A stretch of DNA of 64,000 nucleotides from Bacteroidota bacterium (lineage in GTDB: Bacteria; Bacteroidota; Bacteroidia; B-17B0; Aurantibacillaceae). Where the stretch lies: assembly GCA_013298715.1 (NCBI GenBank), contig JAAFIQ010000008.1, forward strand, positions 62,001 through 126,000. Direction: 5' to 3'. The notes beneath the pieces are model-generated. The model did no database searches. It had not been told where the DNA came from and was given only the letters and a program-made list of their open reading frames with translations. Shown piece by piece: positions 19,208 through 26,225 of the stretch (position 1 is its first letter; every line of letters begins with the position of its first letter). The translations under genes were made by a program, and so were the position numbers.

Positions 19208-19833
19208 TTTTAAGCCTCATATCACAAACACTAATTATAGTGCTGTTTTTAACGTTTTCGTTTGGACCAGCTTTTTTTGCGTTAATAAACACCAGTATAA
19301 AACATGGATACCGGACCGGTTCGTTATTGGCAACTGGTATAATACTTAGCGATTTTTTCCTGTGTATTTTGATAATTTTTTTGGTTCATTTTGGGGCAAC
19401 GAATTTAATACAAGACGAAAAAAACCAACGTTTTATGGGTATTATGGCTGGAATACTTTTGGTTGTGTTTGGCGCATTATACTTCCGGAAACCAGTTGCA
19501 AAAACAGATGATACTATTGAAATCAAAGAACCATCGGCATTAACTACTCTGATTAAAGGTTTTTTTTTAAATATATTAAACCCTGCTGTCTGGATTATCT
19601 GGTTAGGAAATGTTACAGCGGTTAGTAAATCTTTAACTTACTCTGTACTAAAAATGATTATTTTCTTTGGTATTACCTTAGGCTTAGTGCTTTTGGTAGA
19701 GTTTGCAAAAATTAAAGGCGCATTAAAATTAAAGCAATTACTTACAGATAAAGCCATGCACACCATAAATTACATAACGGGTGGTTTGCTTATGGCCTTT
19801 GGATTAATTTTAATTTACAATCACTATTTTTAA
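19204..19833 (+). CDS. LysE family translocator
   Basis: A 209-residue inner-membrane protein with six hydrophobic segments and the LysE/RhtB signatures: the N-terminal GPAFFALINTSIKHGYRTG segment and the ILNPAVWIIWLG motif. Family members export amino acids or derivatives. The GTG start overlaps the stop of the GH3-like gene (GTGA), and its own stop overlaps the start of the next gene (TAATG), so it sits in a translationally coupled operon. Confidence 0.85.
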   Translation: MILSLISQTLIIVLFLTFSFGPAFFALINTSIKHGYRTGSLLATGIILSDFFLCILIIFLVHFGATNLIQDEKNQRFMGIMAGILLVVFGALYFRKPVAKTDDTIEIKEPSALTTLIKGFFLNILNPAVWIIWLGNVTAVSKSLTYSVLKMIIFFGITLGLVLLVEFAKIKGALKLKQLLTDKAMHTINYITGGLLMAFGLILIYNHYF

Positions 19834-20105
19834 TGACGCCCGAAGAATTAAATAATTTTAGAAATAAGTTAGTTGAAACTACAACTTTTCCTTCCGTGTA
19901 CATGTTTAAATTTATTGTTCCTAGCGAAAACAGATTAATTGCCTTAGTTGAAAACTTATTTGCTGAAGAAGCAGACTTACACACCAAAGAGAGTGCAAGC
20001 GGCAAATACACAAGTATTACTGCAAAACAAGTTGTAATGACGGTTGATGAAATTACTGAAGTTTACAAAAAAGCAACCGAAATAAAAGGGATAATTTTTT
20101 TATAA
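19833..20105 (+). CDS. DUF493 (YbeD-like) family protein
   Basis: A 90-residue protein of the length of E. coli YbeD, with the DUF493 pattern FPSVYMFKFIVP...SGKYTSITAKQVVMTVDEITEVYKKA. The fold is a small ferredoxin-like alpha/beta sandwich with similarity to ACT-type regulatory domains. The biochemical role is unknown. It overlaps the LysE gene by one base and is followed three bases later by the aldose-epimerase gene. Confidence 0.85.
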   Translation: MTPEELNNFRNKLVETTTFPSVYMFKFIVPSENRLIALVENLFAEEADLHTKESASGKYTSITAKQVVMTVDEITEVYKKATEIKGIIFL

Positions 20106-20108
20106 TCA

Positions 20109-20963
20109 ATGCCGCAGTTTATTCAACTTCAATCAAACAATTTAACGGTGGCTATAAACCTTTTAGGGGCTGAACTCACAAGTGCGCACACACATAATGG
20201 CACAGAGTTTATGTGGCAAGCTGGCAACGAGTGGCAACGCACAGCGCCAGTTTTATTTCCTATCGTTGGTAAATTAAAAAACAGCACGTATAGTTTTCAA
20301 GATAATACGTACACATTGCCGCAGCATGGGTTTGCAAGAGATTGCGAATTTCAACTTTTATCGAACACCATAAACACAGCTACTTTTTTACTAAGCCAAA
20401 ATGCAACTACATTAAAAAATTACCCTTTCAAATTTGAGTTTCTCATCCATTATCTATTGAATGAAAATCAACTTACAATTTCTTACGAAATAAAAAATTT
20501 GTCTCAAACAGAAATGCTATTTAGCATGGGCGCACACCCTGCATTTAATTGCAATTTAAACACATCCTATTTAGAATTTGAAAACAACAAACTATTGGCA
20601 ACCGTTTTAAGTGACGGTTTGCTTACTTCACAAAAAAGGATTTTGGAACTTGATAATAAAAAACTCGCCCTAAACACGGCACTTTTCGATAACGACGCTT
20701 TGGTTTTCGAAAACAATCAAATAAACTCAGTAAGTCTTTGCCAAAAAAATAGTTCCAAAAAAGTAACGCTGGTAAGTCCAAACTGGCCGTTTTATGGCAT
20801 CTGGACAAAAAAAGATTGCAGCAAATTTTTGTGTCTAGAGCCTTGGTTTGGCATTGCAGACACTGCTGAAAGCAAAGGAGATTTGTCAACTAAAAAAGGC
20901 ATTTTAAGCCTAGAAATTGGTGGTGTTTTTAAAACCAGCTACTCCATTCTGTTTGAGGACTAA
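20109..20963 (+). CDS. Aldose 1-epimerase family protein
   Basis: 284 residues of the galactose mutarotase-like fold. Features include LLGAELTSAHTHNGTEFMW near the N-terminus, PVLFPIVGKLKN, the GFARDCEF histidine/arginine region and MGAHPAFN with the conserved His. It should interconvert the alpha and beta forms of a sugar or hexose phosphate in the cytoplasm. It is closest to the LacX/YeaD-like subgroup by eye. It ends the coupled run that begins at 16558. Confidence 0.88.
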   Translation: MPQFIQLQSNNLTVAINLLGAELTSAHTHNGTEFMWQAGNEWQRTAPVLFPIVGKLKNSTYSFQDNTYTLPQHGFARDCEFQLLSNTINTATFLLSQNATTLKNYPFKFEFLIHYLLNENQLTISYEIKNLSQTEMLFSMGAHPAFNCNLNTSYLEFENNKLLATVLSDGLLTSQKRILELDNKKLALNTALFDNDALVFENNQINSVSLCQKNSSKKVTLVSPNWPFYGIWTKKDCSKFLCLEPWFGIADTAESKGDLSTKKGILSLEIGGVFKTSYSILFED

Positions 20964-21046
20964 GAAACTTCATTTTTCAGAGTTCTCATAAATAGGCTAA
21001 CACTTTTAAAACCAAGTATTTTACCAAAAATATATCAAAAAATCAC

Positions 21047-21054
21047 TATATTTG
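21047..21054 (+). promoter_or_regulatory. -7 promoter box of the trigger factor gene
   Basis: TATATTTG is an exact TAnnTTTG match and lies 22 bases before the ATG of the trigger factor gene. No clear -33 TTG is present at 17-23 bases upstream. Confidence 0.5.
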
Positions 21055-21076
21055 CCGTCCAAAAAATTTTGAAGAG

Positions 21077-22414
21077 ATGAACATTACTAAAACAGATATT
21101 GACAATTTAAATGCAGAAATTAAAATTGCAGTAACGCCAGTAGATTACGAAGAAAAAGTAACAGAAGCTATTAAAAAGGTACAGCGCCAAGCCTCTATGC
21201 CAGGTTTTAGACCAGGTAAAGTACCATCGGGTTTAATTAAAAAACAATATGGTACACAAATTTTGGTGGATGAAATAAATAAGTTGTTGCAAGACAGTAT
21301 TTACAAATACATTGAAGAAAATAAAATCGATATTTTAGGTAATCCTTTACCTAAAGAGCAAACCCAAGTTGATTTTGAAAAACAAAAGGATTTTGAATTT
21401 ACTTACGAAATAGGTTTAGCTCCAAAATTTGATATTACCTTGGATAACAACCATTCGTTTAACTACAAAACTGTAAAAGTAGATGATGAATTGATTGAAA
21501 AATATTTAAAAGACATTCGTAAAAACTATGGTAAGCCTGTAAACCCTGAGGTAGCTGGCGAAAAAGATGTTGTGTTTGTAGATATTAATGAATTAGATGA
21601 AACTGGCGCAATTAAAGCGGGTGGAATTTTTAAAAGCTCAAGCGTTAGTGCAGAAAGATTAACAAATGCCAATGCGAAATCTAAAATTATTGGTGTAAAA
21701 AAAGAGGATAAAGTAGTAATTGATATTAATGAGCTTTACGAAACAGCACTTGATAAAAGCGTAAGTTTAGGAATTGATAAAGAGGTGGCAGAAACAATTG
21801 CGTGTAATTTACAATTAACTGTAAAAAACATTGCACGTTTAGATGAAGCGGAACTAAACCAAGAATTATTTGATAAAGTTTACGGAGCGGGCACAATTAC
21901 AAGTGAAGAAGAATTTAGAGAAAAAATTAAAAACGAATTGGGCTTAATGTTTAATGCCGATGCTGAGCGTTTTTTAAGAACAGAGGTTGAGAAAAATTTA
22001 GTTGAAAAATTAAATCTACAATTACCAGATACCTTTTTAAAACGTTGGTTAAAAGTTGTAAACGAAAAACCAATTACCGAAGAAGAATTAGAAAAAGATT
22101 ATCCCAACTATACCAAAGCAATGCAATGGCGCTTAATTGAAAATAAAATAATTAAGGATAACGAAATTAAAGTAAGTGCTGAAGAAGCTACCGAAGAAGC
22201 AAAAGCATTTATTAGGGGTGAATTTGCGCGCTATGGCCAAGCGGCAGACGAAGCAGAAGTAGAAAAAATTGCTAAAGATTTATTAAGCAAGGAAAAAGAA
22301 GCCCAAAAAATATTTGAGAACATTTACTCTAAAAAAGTATTACACTTAGTAAAACTAAATTGTACGCTTAACACCAAAGAAGTAAGCTACGACGAGTTTT
22401 TTAAGAATAACTAA
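21077..22414 (+). CDS. tig: Trigger factor
   Basis: The 445-residue protein is the ribosome-associated chaperone that meets nascent chains at the exit tunnel. The ribosome-docking loop GFRPGKVP (43-50) is clear. The middle FKBP-like prolyl isomerase domain is poorly conserved, as is usual in Bacteroidota, and the C-terminal half is helical and highly charged, matching the substrate-holding arms. It has its own promoter box and a strong terminator just after the stop, so it appears monocistronic. It marks the left border of the accessory island. Confidence 0.95.
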   Translation: MNITKTDIDNLNAEIKIAVTPVDYEEKVTEAIKKVQRQASMPGFRPGKVPSGLIKKQYGTQILVDEINKLLQDSIYKYIEENKIDILGNPLPKEQTQVDFEKQKDFEFTYEIGLAPKFDITLDNNHSFNYKTVKVDDELIEKYLKDIRKNYGKPVNPEVAGEKDVVFVDINELDETGAIKAGGIFKSSSVSAERLTNANAKSKIIGVKKEDKVVIDINELYETALDKSVSLGIDKEVAETIACNLQLTVKNIARLDEAELNQELFDKVYGAGTITSEEEFREKIKNELGLMFNADAERFLRTEVEKNLVEKLNLQLPDTFLKRWLKVVNEKPITEEELEKDYPNYTKAMQWRLIENKIIKDNEIKVSAEEATEEAKAFIRGEFARYGQAADEAEVEKIAKDLLSKEKEAQKIFENIYSKKVLHLVKLNCTLNTKEVSYDEFFKNN

Positions 22415-22426
22415 TTCAACCAGAAA

Positions 22427-22460
22427 AAGCCTTCAAATAAAATTTTGGAGGCTTTTTTTT
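22427..22460 (+). terminator. Rho-independent terminator of the trigger factor gene
   Basis: AAGCCTTCAA pairs with TTGGAGGCTT (one T-G pair) around a short AT loop and runs into eight T residues ending at 22460. It starts 12 bases after the trigger factor stop. Confidence 0.85.
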
Positions 22461-22494
22461 GAGGGTTACTGCGGGCAGTTCATTTTATCAAGCC
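22461..22494 (-). repeat. Partial relative of the 4.8-kb repeat element
   Basis: Read on the minus strand this starts GGCTTGATAAAATGAACTG, against GGCTTGATAAAAATTAACTG at 4764-4783. One substitution and one gap separate the two, and weaker similarity continues for about 15 bases (CGCAGTAACCC against CGTAGTTAGCCC). The rest of the element, including the second arm, is not present. Confidence 0.4.
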
Positions 22495-22577
22495 ACAAAA
22501 TCAACTTCTACTAACTAAAAAGGGTTTATTTTGACTAGCTTCTCAACCTACCACCCTAACATTGTTGAAAACTTCTT

Positions 22578-22632
22578 TGGACTTTTTTTGTCCATTGTTT
22601 TTTTGCTAGTATTTTTGGACATTATTTGACCA
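22578..22632 (+). promoter_or_regulatory. Tandem operator dyads of the XRE controller gene
   Basis: Two dyads of equal geometry are seen: TGGAC-N7-GTCCA at 22578-22594 (perfect) and TGGAC-N7-GACCA at 22616-22632 (one mismatch), centred 38 bases apart. The first overlaps the -33 element and the second the end of the -7 element and the leader just before the ATG at 22635. Paired operators over their own promoter are the known arrangement of controller proteins of type II restriction systems. Binding by this particular regulator is inferred. Confidence 0.6.
22586..22617 (+). promoter_or_regulatory. Promoter of the XRE regulator / restriction-modification operon
   Basis: A -33 TTTTG at 22586-22590 and a -7 TATTTTTG at 22610-22617 are separated by 19 bases. 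This is one of the best matches to the Bacteroidota promoter consensus in the window. The expected start site near 22624 gives a leader of about 10 bases before the ATG at 22635. Confidence 0.6.
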
Positions 22633-22634
22633 AT

Positions 22635-22961
22635 ATGGCAACGATAAAAAAAACAAAATCATTTGGAGAACAGCTCAGATATTTAAGAGAGGATGCCGGC
22701 TTGACTTTGAAATTTGTTTCTGAGAAAATTACTATAGACACTTCACTTCTAGCTAAGATTGAACGCAACGAAAGACAACCGACAAAGCAAATTATTAAGC
22801 AAGTTGCTGACTTTTTTAATGTTGACGAAAAAGAATTGCAGAATGATTTTTTAAGTGATCAAATCGCTTACAAAATTCTTGACGAGGAAGCAGATTTAAG
22901 TATCTTAAAGGTTGCTGAGGAAAAAGTGAAATATCTAAAAACTGTTCACAATGGAAAATGA
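22635..22961 (+). CDS. XRE-family HTH regulator, probable restriction-modification controller
   Basis: A 108-residue protein with a helix-turn-helix of the Cro/CI (XRE) type at about residues 8-65 (GEQLRYLREDAGLTLKFVSE and SLLAKIERNERQPTK). Such proteins commonly precede C5 methyltransferase and Sau3AI-like genes and set their expression. The ATG at 22635 is preferred over a TTG at 22626 because the second operator dyad and the short leader end just before it. Its 3' end overlaps the start of the truncated methyltransferase by 11 bases, showing that they were one operon. It looks intact. Confidence 0.85.
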   Translation: MATIKKTKSFGEQLRYLREDAGLTLKFVSEKITIDTSLLAKIERNERQPTKQIIKQVADFFNVDEKELQNDFLSDQIAYKILDEEADLSILKVAEEKVKYLKTVHNGK

Positions 22962-23079
22962 AATTAAAGTCGTAGAATTATTTGCAGGTGTAGGTGGCTT
23001 TCGTCTTGGATTGGAAGGATGGAATGGAAAATCTGCGTCATCGAATAATAAAAATTATTTTTATACAAATGAATATTAA
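22951..23079 (+). pseudogene. Truncated DNA (cytosine-5) methyltransferase, N-terminal remnant
   Basis: From the ATG at 22951 the frame reads VVELFAGVGGFRLGLEGWNG, which is motif I (the SAM-binding FAGVGG) of C5 DNA methyltransferases, followed by KSASSNNK. Full enzymes have about 400 residues; here the frame ends after 42, and similarity seems to stop near 23050, where the next gene begins. The ENV and PCQ catalytic motifs are missing. It overlaps the regulator gene by 11 bases. It is the left remnant of an outer restriction-modification system whose right remnant is at 25672-26178. Confidence 0.85.
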
Positions 23080-23335
23080 AGAAAAAATTGAAGGCAATAA
23101 AACTAAAATACTTCCTGAGCTTTTTAGCTGGGCAGAAACATTTAATCCTGAAAATATAATATACGATAAATATATTATGAATCAAGATGATGAGGAAGGT
23201 TTAGATAAATCATATCAGTTTATTTTAGATTTATTACACAGGCTGGAAAATTCACAATGCTCAATAAAAGATTATACAGATATTCTTTTTCACATTGAGC
23301 AAATCAATCACAATGAGATAAAAATACAATTATGA
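23069..23335 (+). CDS. Small acidic protein of unknown function in the inner R-M operon
   Basis: With the ATG at 23069 there are 88 residues, mostly helical by appearance and acidic in the middle (NQDDEEGLDKS). The frame extends upstream into the methyltransferase remnant but without a plausible start. Its stop overlaps the ATG of the adenine methyltransferase (ATGA), so it is the first gene of that operon. I recognise no domain. Position suggests a role tied to the modification-restriction pair, such as control or assembly, but nothing shows this. Confidence 0.6.
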   Translation: MNIKEKIEGNKTKILPELFSWAETFNPENIIYDKYIMNQDDEEGLDKSYQFILDLLHRLENSQCSIKDYTDILFHIEQINHNEIKIQL

Positions 23336-24207
23336 AAATTTCAAAAGATTTAGTAGAAACTTTACAAGGTCATATTTCTAAAAATGGTATTCAGCAAAGT
23401 ATTTTACCGTTCTATAAAAGTGATGATTTTACTCTTTATCACGCAGATAGTTTAGAAATTATGTCAAGACTTCCTGATAATTGTATTGATATGATTTTTG
23501 CAGACCCTCCCTATATGCTTTCAAATGACGGATTTTCCTGCCAAAATGGAAAAATGGTAAGTGTAAATAAAGGAAAGTGGGATAAGAGCAAAGGATTTGA
23601 AGACGATTTATCATTTCACGAAACCTGGTTGAAACAATGTCATAGAATTTTAAAACCCTCAGGGACATTATGGGTGAGTGGAACTTATCATTCAATTTAT
23701 CAATGTGGATTTTTAATTCAAAAATTAGGTTATCATATTTTAAATGATGTTGCTTGGTTTAAACCAAATGCGGCACCAAATCTAAGTTGTAGATTTTTTA
23801 CTGCAAGTCACGAAACTCTTATTTGGGCAAGAAAAGACAAAAAAGCAAAGCATATTTTTAACTATGAAGCTATGAAGAACGGAAAATTCCCAGAAGACCC
23901 AATGAAAAAGAGCGATACACAAATGAGGTCTGTTTGGAGTATTCCAACACCTTCTCCAAGCGAGAAAGAATTTGGAAAACACCCAACTCAAAAACCGCTT
24001 GCTTTGCTTAAAAGAATTGTAGCGGCATCAACAAATGAGGAGGCAATAATTTTAGACCCATTTAATGGTGGAGGAACAACTGGTATAGCTTCAAAAATAT
24101 TAGGCAAGAGACAATATATAGGTATTGATATGAATAAAGAATATCTTGAACTTACACAAAAGAAATACGAGCATTTGAATAATAAAATAGAACTTTTTAC
24201 TGTATGA
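23332..24207 (+). CDS. DpnA-like beta-class N6-adenine DNA methyltransferase
   Basis: A 291-residue enzyme with the catalytic motif DPPY at 58-61 preceding the SAM-binding motif DPFNGGGTTG at 242-251; this order defines the beta class of amino-methyltransferases. Segments such as DMIFADPPY, NAAPNLSCR and KHPTQKPLALL resemble the DpnA (M2.DpnII) group, which methylates adenine in GATC and can act on single strands. GATC specificity is therefore a hypothesis. It overlaps its neighbours on both sides by four bases (ATGA). It appears intact while its partner endonuclease is broken, making it a probable orphan methyltransferase. Confidence 0.92.
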   Translation: MKISKDLVETLQGHISKNGIQQSILPFYKSDDFTLYHADSLEIMSRLPDNCIDMIFADPPYMLSNDGFSCQNGKMVSVNKGKWDKSKGFEDDLSFHETWLKQCHRILKPSGTLWVSGTYHSIYQCGFLIQKLGYHILNDVAWFKPNAAPNLSCRFFTASHETLIWARKDKKAKHIFNYEAMKNGKFPEDPMKKSDTQMRSVWSIPTPSPSEKEFGKHPTQKPLALLKRIVAASTNEEAIILDPFNGGGTTGIASKILGKRQYIGIDMNKEYLELTQKKYEHLNNKIELFTV

Positions 24208-24320
24208 AAATAGGAGGAAAAGGAGGCAGTAACACAAAAACAGGATTAGTTTTTGAAGGCAAATCAGACTTGACAACGTTTTTAAGCGCTCAAAAAAATT
24301 ACAAACTTAAAGAAGATAAT

Positions 24321-24331
24321 AGACCTCTTCG
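24321..24331 (+). repeat. IS left terminal inverted repeat
   Basis: AGACCTCTTCG, preceded directly by the AAT target duplication (24318-24320). It is identical to the complement of the right end over 11 bases. Confidence 0.9.
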
Positions 24332-24336
24332 ATAAA

Positions 24337-25172
24337 TCATTTTACGTCTAAATTTTGGTTATAAATTGCTGCAATTAAGTTAAACCGCAAACCATATTTT
24401 TTTCTTCTGTTTCGATACTTCTCTGCTAGTATTCTAAAAATTTTAAGATCTCTTATTATATTTTCAATTAAAACTCGTTGTGATGATATACGTGCATTAT
24501 TACGTTTATCTTCCTTGGTTAAAGGATTTTTCTTACTTCGTTTTTTAGGGATTTCAACATTTGAGTGAAGTTTTGAAATGCCTTGATAACCAGTATCTAC
24601 GGTGCATTTAGTATTAGGATGAATGTTGGTTTTACTTTGTTTAAAAAGTTTAAAATCATGTTTACGTCCTTTCTCAAAAGCGGTGCAAATAATTTTCTTA
24701 GTTTGTTTTACAGCAACTAATTGTGCTTTTTGAGTGTGTCTTTTCTTTTTACCCGAGTAATTTTGGCGTTGCTTTTTTTTGGACGTTCCACTGGGCTTTC
24801 CGTAACATCTACAAGTACTACTTCAAAATTGTTTTCTGGCTTTAAAAGCTCTTTTTTACCAGGCAAATGAAAGCGTTTATCTGATATTAAAATAGATTCA
24901 GTTTCTGTAATAATTTCACAAACTCTACTTTCCGATATACCATAAGTAATACCTATATGAAACTGACTCCGATACTCACGATAATACATAAGCATTAACA
25001 ATAGTTTATCTGCATTACTCAATTTGGGTGGAGCTCCTCGGCTAGGATGCTTACGAATAGAAAATTTATAATTATCGATGACTTCTAACATAAGTACGAA
25101 AACATCTTTTTTTACTCCTGTTAGTCGTTTAAATTTTTCTTTTGGCAAGGACCCTATATCTTTATATAACAT
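24337..25172 (-). CDS. IS5-like transposase made by -1 ribosomal frameshift (orfA/orfB)
   Basis: OrfA (25172 to 24717) encodes the helix-turn-helix part (LSNADKLLLMLMYYREY, HIGITYGISESRVCEI) and the first catalytic Asp (VVLVDVTESPVERPKK). It leaves frame at an A8G run and would end 22 codons later. Shifting back one base continues as KKKQRQNYSGKKKRHTQKAQLVA, then the second Asp (CTVDTGYQG) and the Glu (LIENIIRDLKIFRILAEKYR), ending at a TGA at 24337. This restores a DDE_Tnp_4-type transposase. Frameshifting of this kind is well known in IS5 subgroups and limits transposition. Confidence 0.85.
24772..24780 (-). promoter_or_regulatory. Programmed -1 frameshift site in the transposase
   Basis: On the minus strand the message reads eight A residues followed by G, containing the slippery heptamer A-AAA-AAG. 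A one-base backward slip here joins orfA to orfB and brings all DDE residues into one protein. Confidence 0.7.
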
Positions 25173-25252
25173 CCTACCAAGCTTTGATTTAATTCCACTG
25201 AAATCGAAACAAAATCAAAAACTTATCCAAAATTAATTGTTAATCTATTTCC

Positions 25253-25263
25253 CGAAGAGGTCT
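25253..25263 (-). repeat. IS right terminal inverted repeat
   Basis: CGAAGAGGTCT on the plus strand, followed by the second AAT copy (25264-25266). Confidence 0.9.
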
Positions 25264-25671
25264 AATGTTTATTTTAAAAACATACTTGTTGCAAGAGTTT
25301 TTAAGAAATATAGCTTTTACAAATTTCTCGAAGAAGAAGGAGTTGATTGGAAAAGCATAGTTTCTAAAAGATTACTACCAGACGATAGTATTTATGTGAT
25401 TATCAATAATACAATGTTTATTATTGAATGTAAATTTCAACAAAGTGCAGGTTCTGTTGATGAAAAATTACAAACTTGTGATTTTAAGAAAAGGCAATAT
25501 CAAAAATTATTGTCTCAGTTAAATATGGAGGTAGAATTCATATATCTATTAAGTGAATGGTTCAAAAAGCCTGAATATAAGGATGTTTTAAATTATATTA
25601 TTAGCGTAAGGTGTAGCTACTATTTTGAGTATATACCTTTGCAAAAATTAGGTTTACCCGTGCCAAAATAA

Positions 25672-26178
25672 ATCTATGAATTTGAAAAAGCTGAAATCAT
25701 TGTAAAGACAGTAAGACTAAAGGAAAATAATTTGCCAAAAGAAGATATTTCGTTCCCGAATTTCAAATATGAGGAAATCGTAAATGAAGAATGGGACGAC
25801 TCTAACTTCAAAGACATTTTGGAGCATAAATTTTTATTTGTGTCTTTTCAATTCAAAAACGAACAATTGGTTTTAAGAAAAGTAAAGTTTTGGAATATGC
25901 CGTATGCTGACATTTTGGAAGTAGAAAAAGTTTGGGCAAAAACTAAGGAGATTGTTTCAAAAGGCAAAATTGTAAAGGAAGTTATAGGAACAACTCGTTA
26001 TACAAACTTTCCAAACAAATCTTTCAATTCAGTATCACACGTTCGACCACACGCCACAAACGCAGCAGACACTTATCCTTTGCCGACCAAAGACAAATTA
26101 ACGAAAGCAAAAGAATATACGAAACATTGTTTTTGGCTTAACAACACTTATGTAAGGGATGAAATTTATTTAAAATAG
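25672..26178 (+). pseudogene. Sau3AI/MutH-type endonuclease, C-terminal remnant
   Basis: Directly after the stop of the PD-(D/E)XK endonuclease and in the same frame, translation gives IYEFEKAEIIVKTVRL, then FPNFKYEEIVNEEW, FLFVSFQF, VSHVRPHATNAADTYPLP and CFWLNNTYV. This is the conserved order of the MutH/Sau3AI endonuclease domain. There is no good start (a TTG at 25732 would miss the active-site region), and the long N-terminal part is gone. The usual E-x-K of the active site appears as I-V-K. It is the right remnant of the outer R-M system; full Sau3AI-like enzymes have around 450-500 residues. Confidence 0.82.
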
Positions 26179-26225
26179 CTAAGGCTTTTGTAAAAGTTAC
26201 TAAAGCAGCAGAAACAATAAGGTAA

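Larger units (their letters stand above)
24321..25263 (-). mobile_element. IS5-like insertion sequence, 943 bp, with AAT target duplication
   Basis: The element begins AGACCTCTTCG and ends with its exact complement, giving 11-base perfect terminal inverted repeats that continue imperfectly. It is flanked by AAT at 24318-24320 and 25264-25266. Inside, on the minus strand, is a two-frame transposase. Size, ends, three-base duplication and a DDE transposase with frameshift fit the IS5 family; the subgroup is not certain. It lies in antisense orientation inside the restriction endonuclease gene and looks complete, so probably recent. Confidence 0.92.
24204..25671 (+). pseudogene. PD-(D/E)XK restriction endonuclease interrupted by an IS element
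   Basis: The first 39 codons (24204-24320, starting MKIGGKGGSNTKTGL) are followed by the IS and the remaining 134 codons run from 25267 to 25671. Joining them across the IS and one AAT copy gives a continuous 173-residue protein reading LKEDN then VYFKNILVARVFKKY. A PD...ECK active site is visible (Asp about 79, Glu about 93, Lys about 95 in the joined protein), then SVDEKLQTCDFKKRQY. This matches a short PD-(D/E)XK nuclease family found beside methyltransferases. The start overlaps the methyltransferase stop (ATGA). As it stands, translation runs four codons into the IS and stops at 24335. Confidence 0.88.

Noticed and set aside
22994-23068. Upstream extension of the small unknown protein into the methyltransferase remnant
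   Set aside because: The extra codons are another frame of the remnant of the C5 methyltransferase and have no acceptable start signal.
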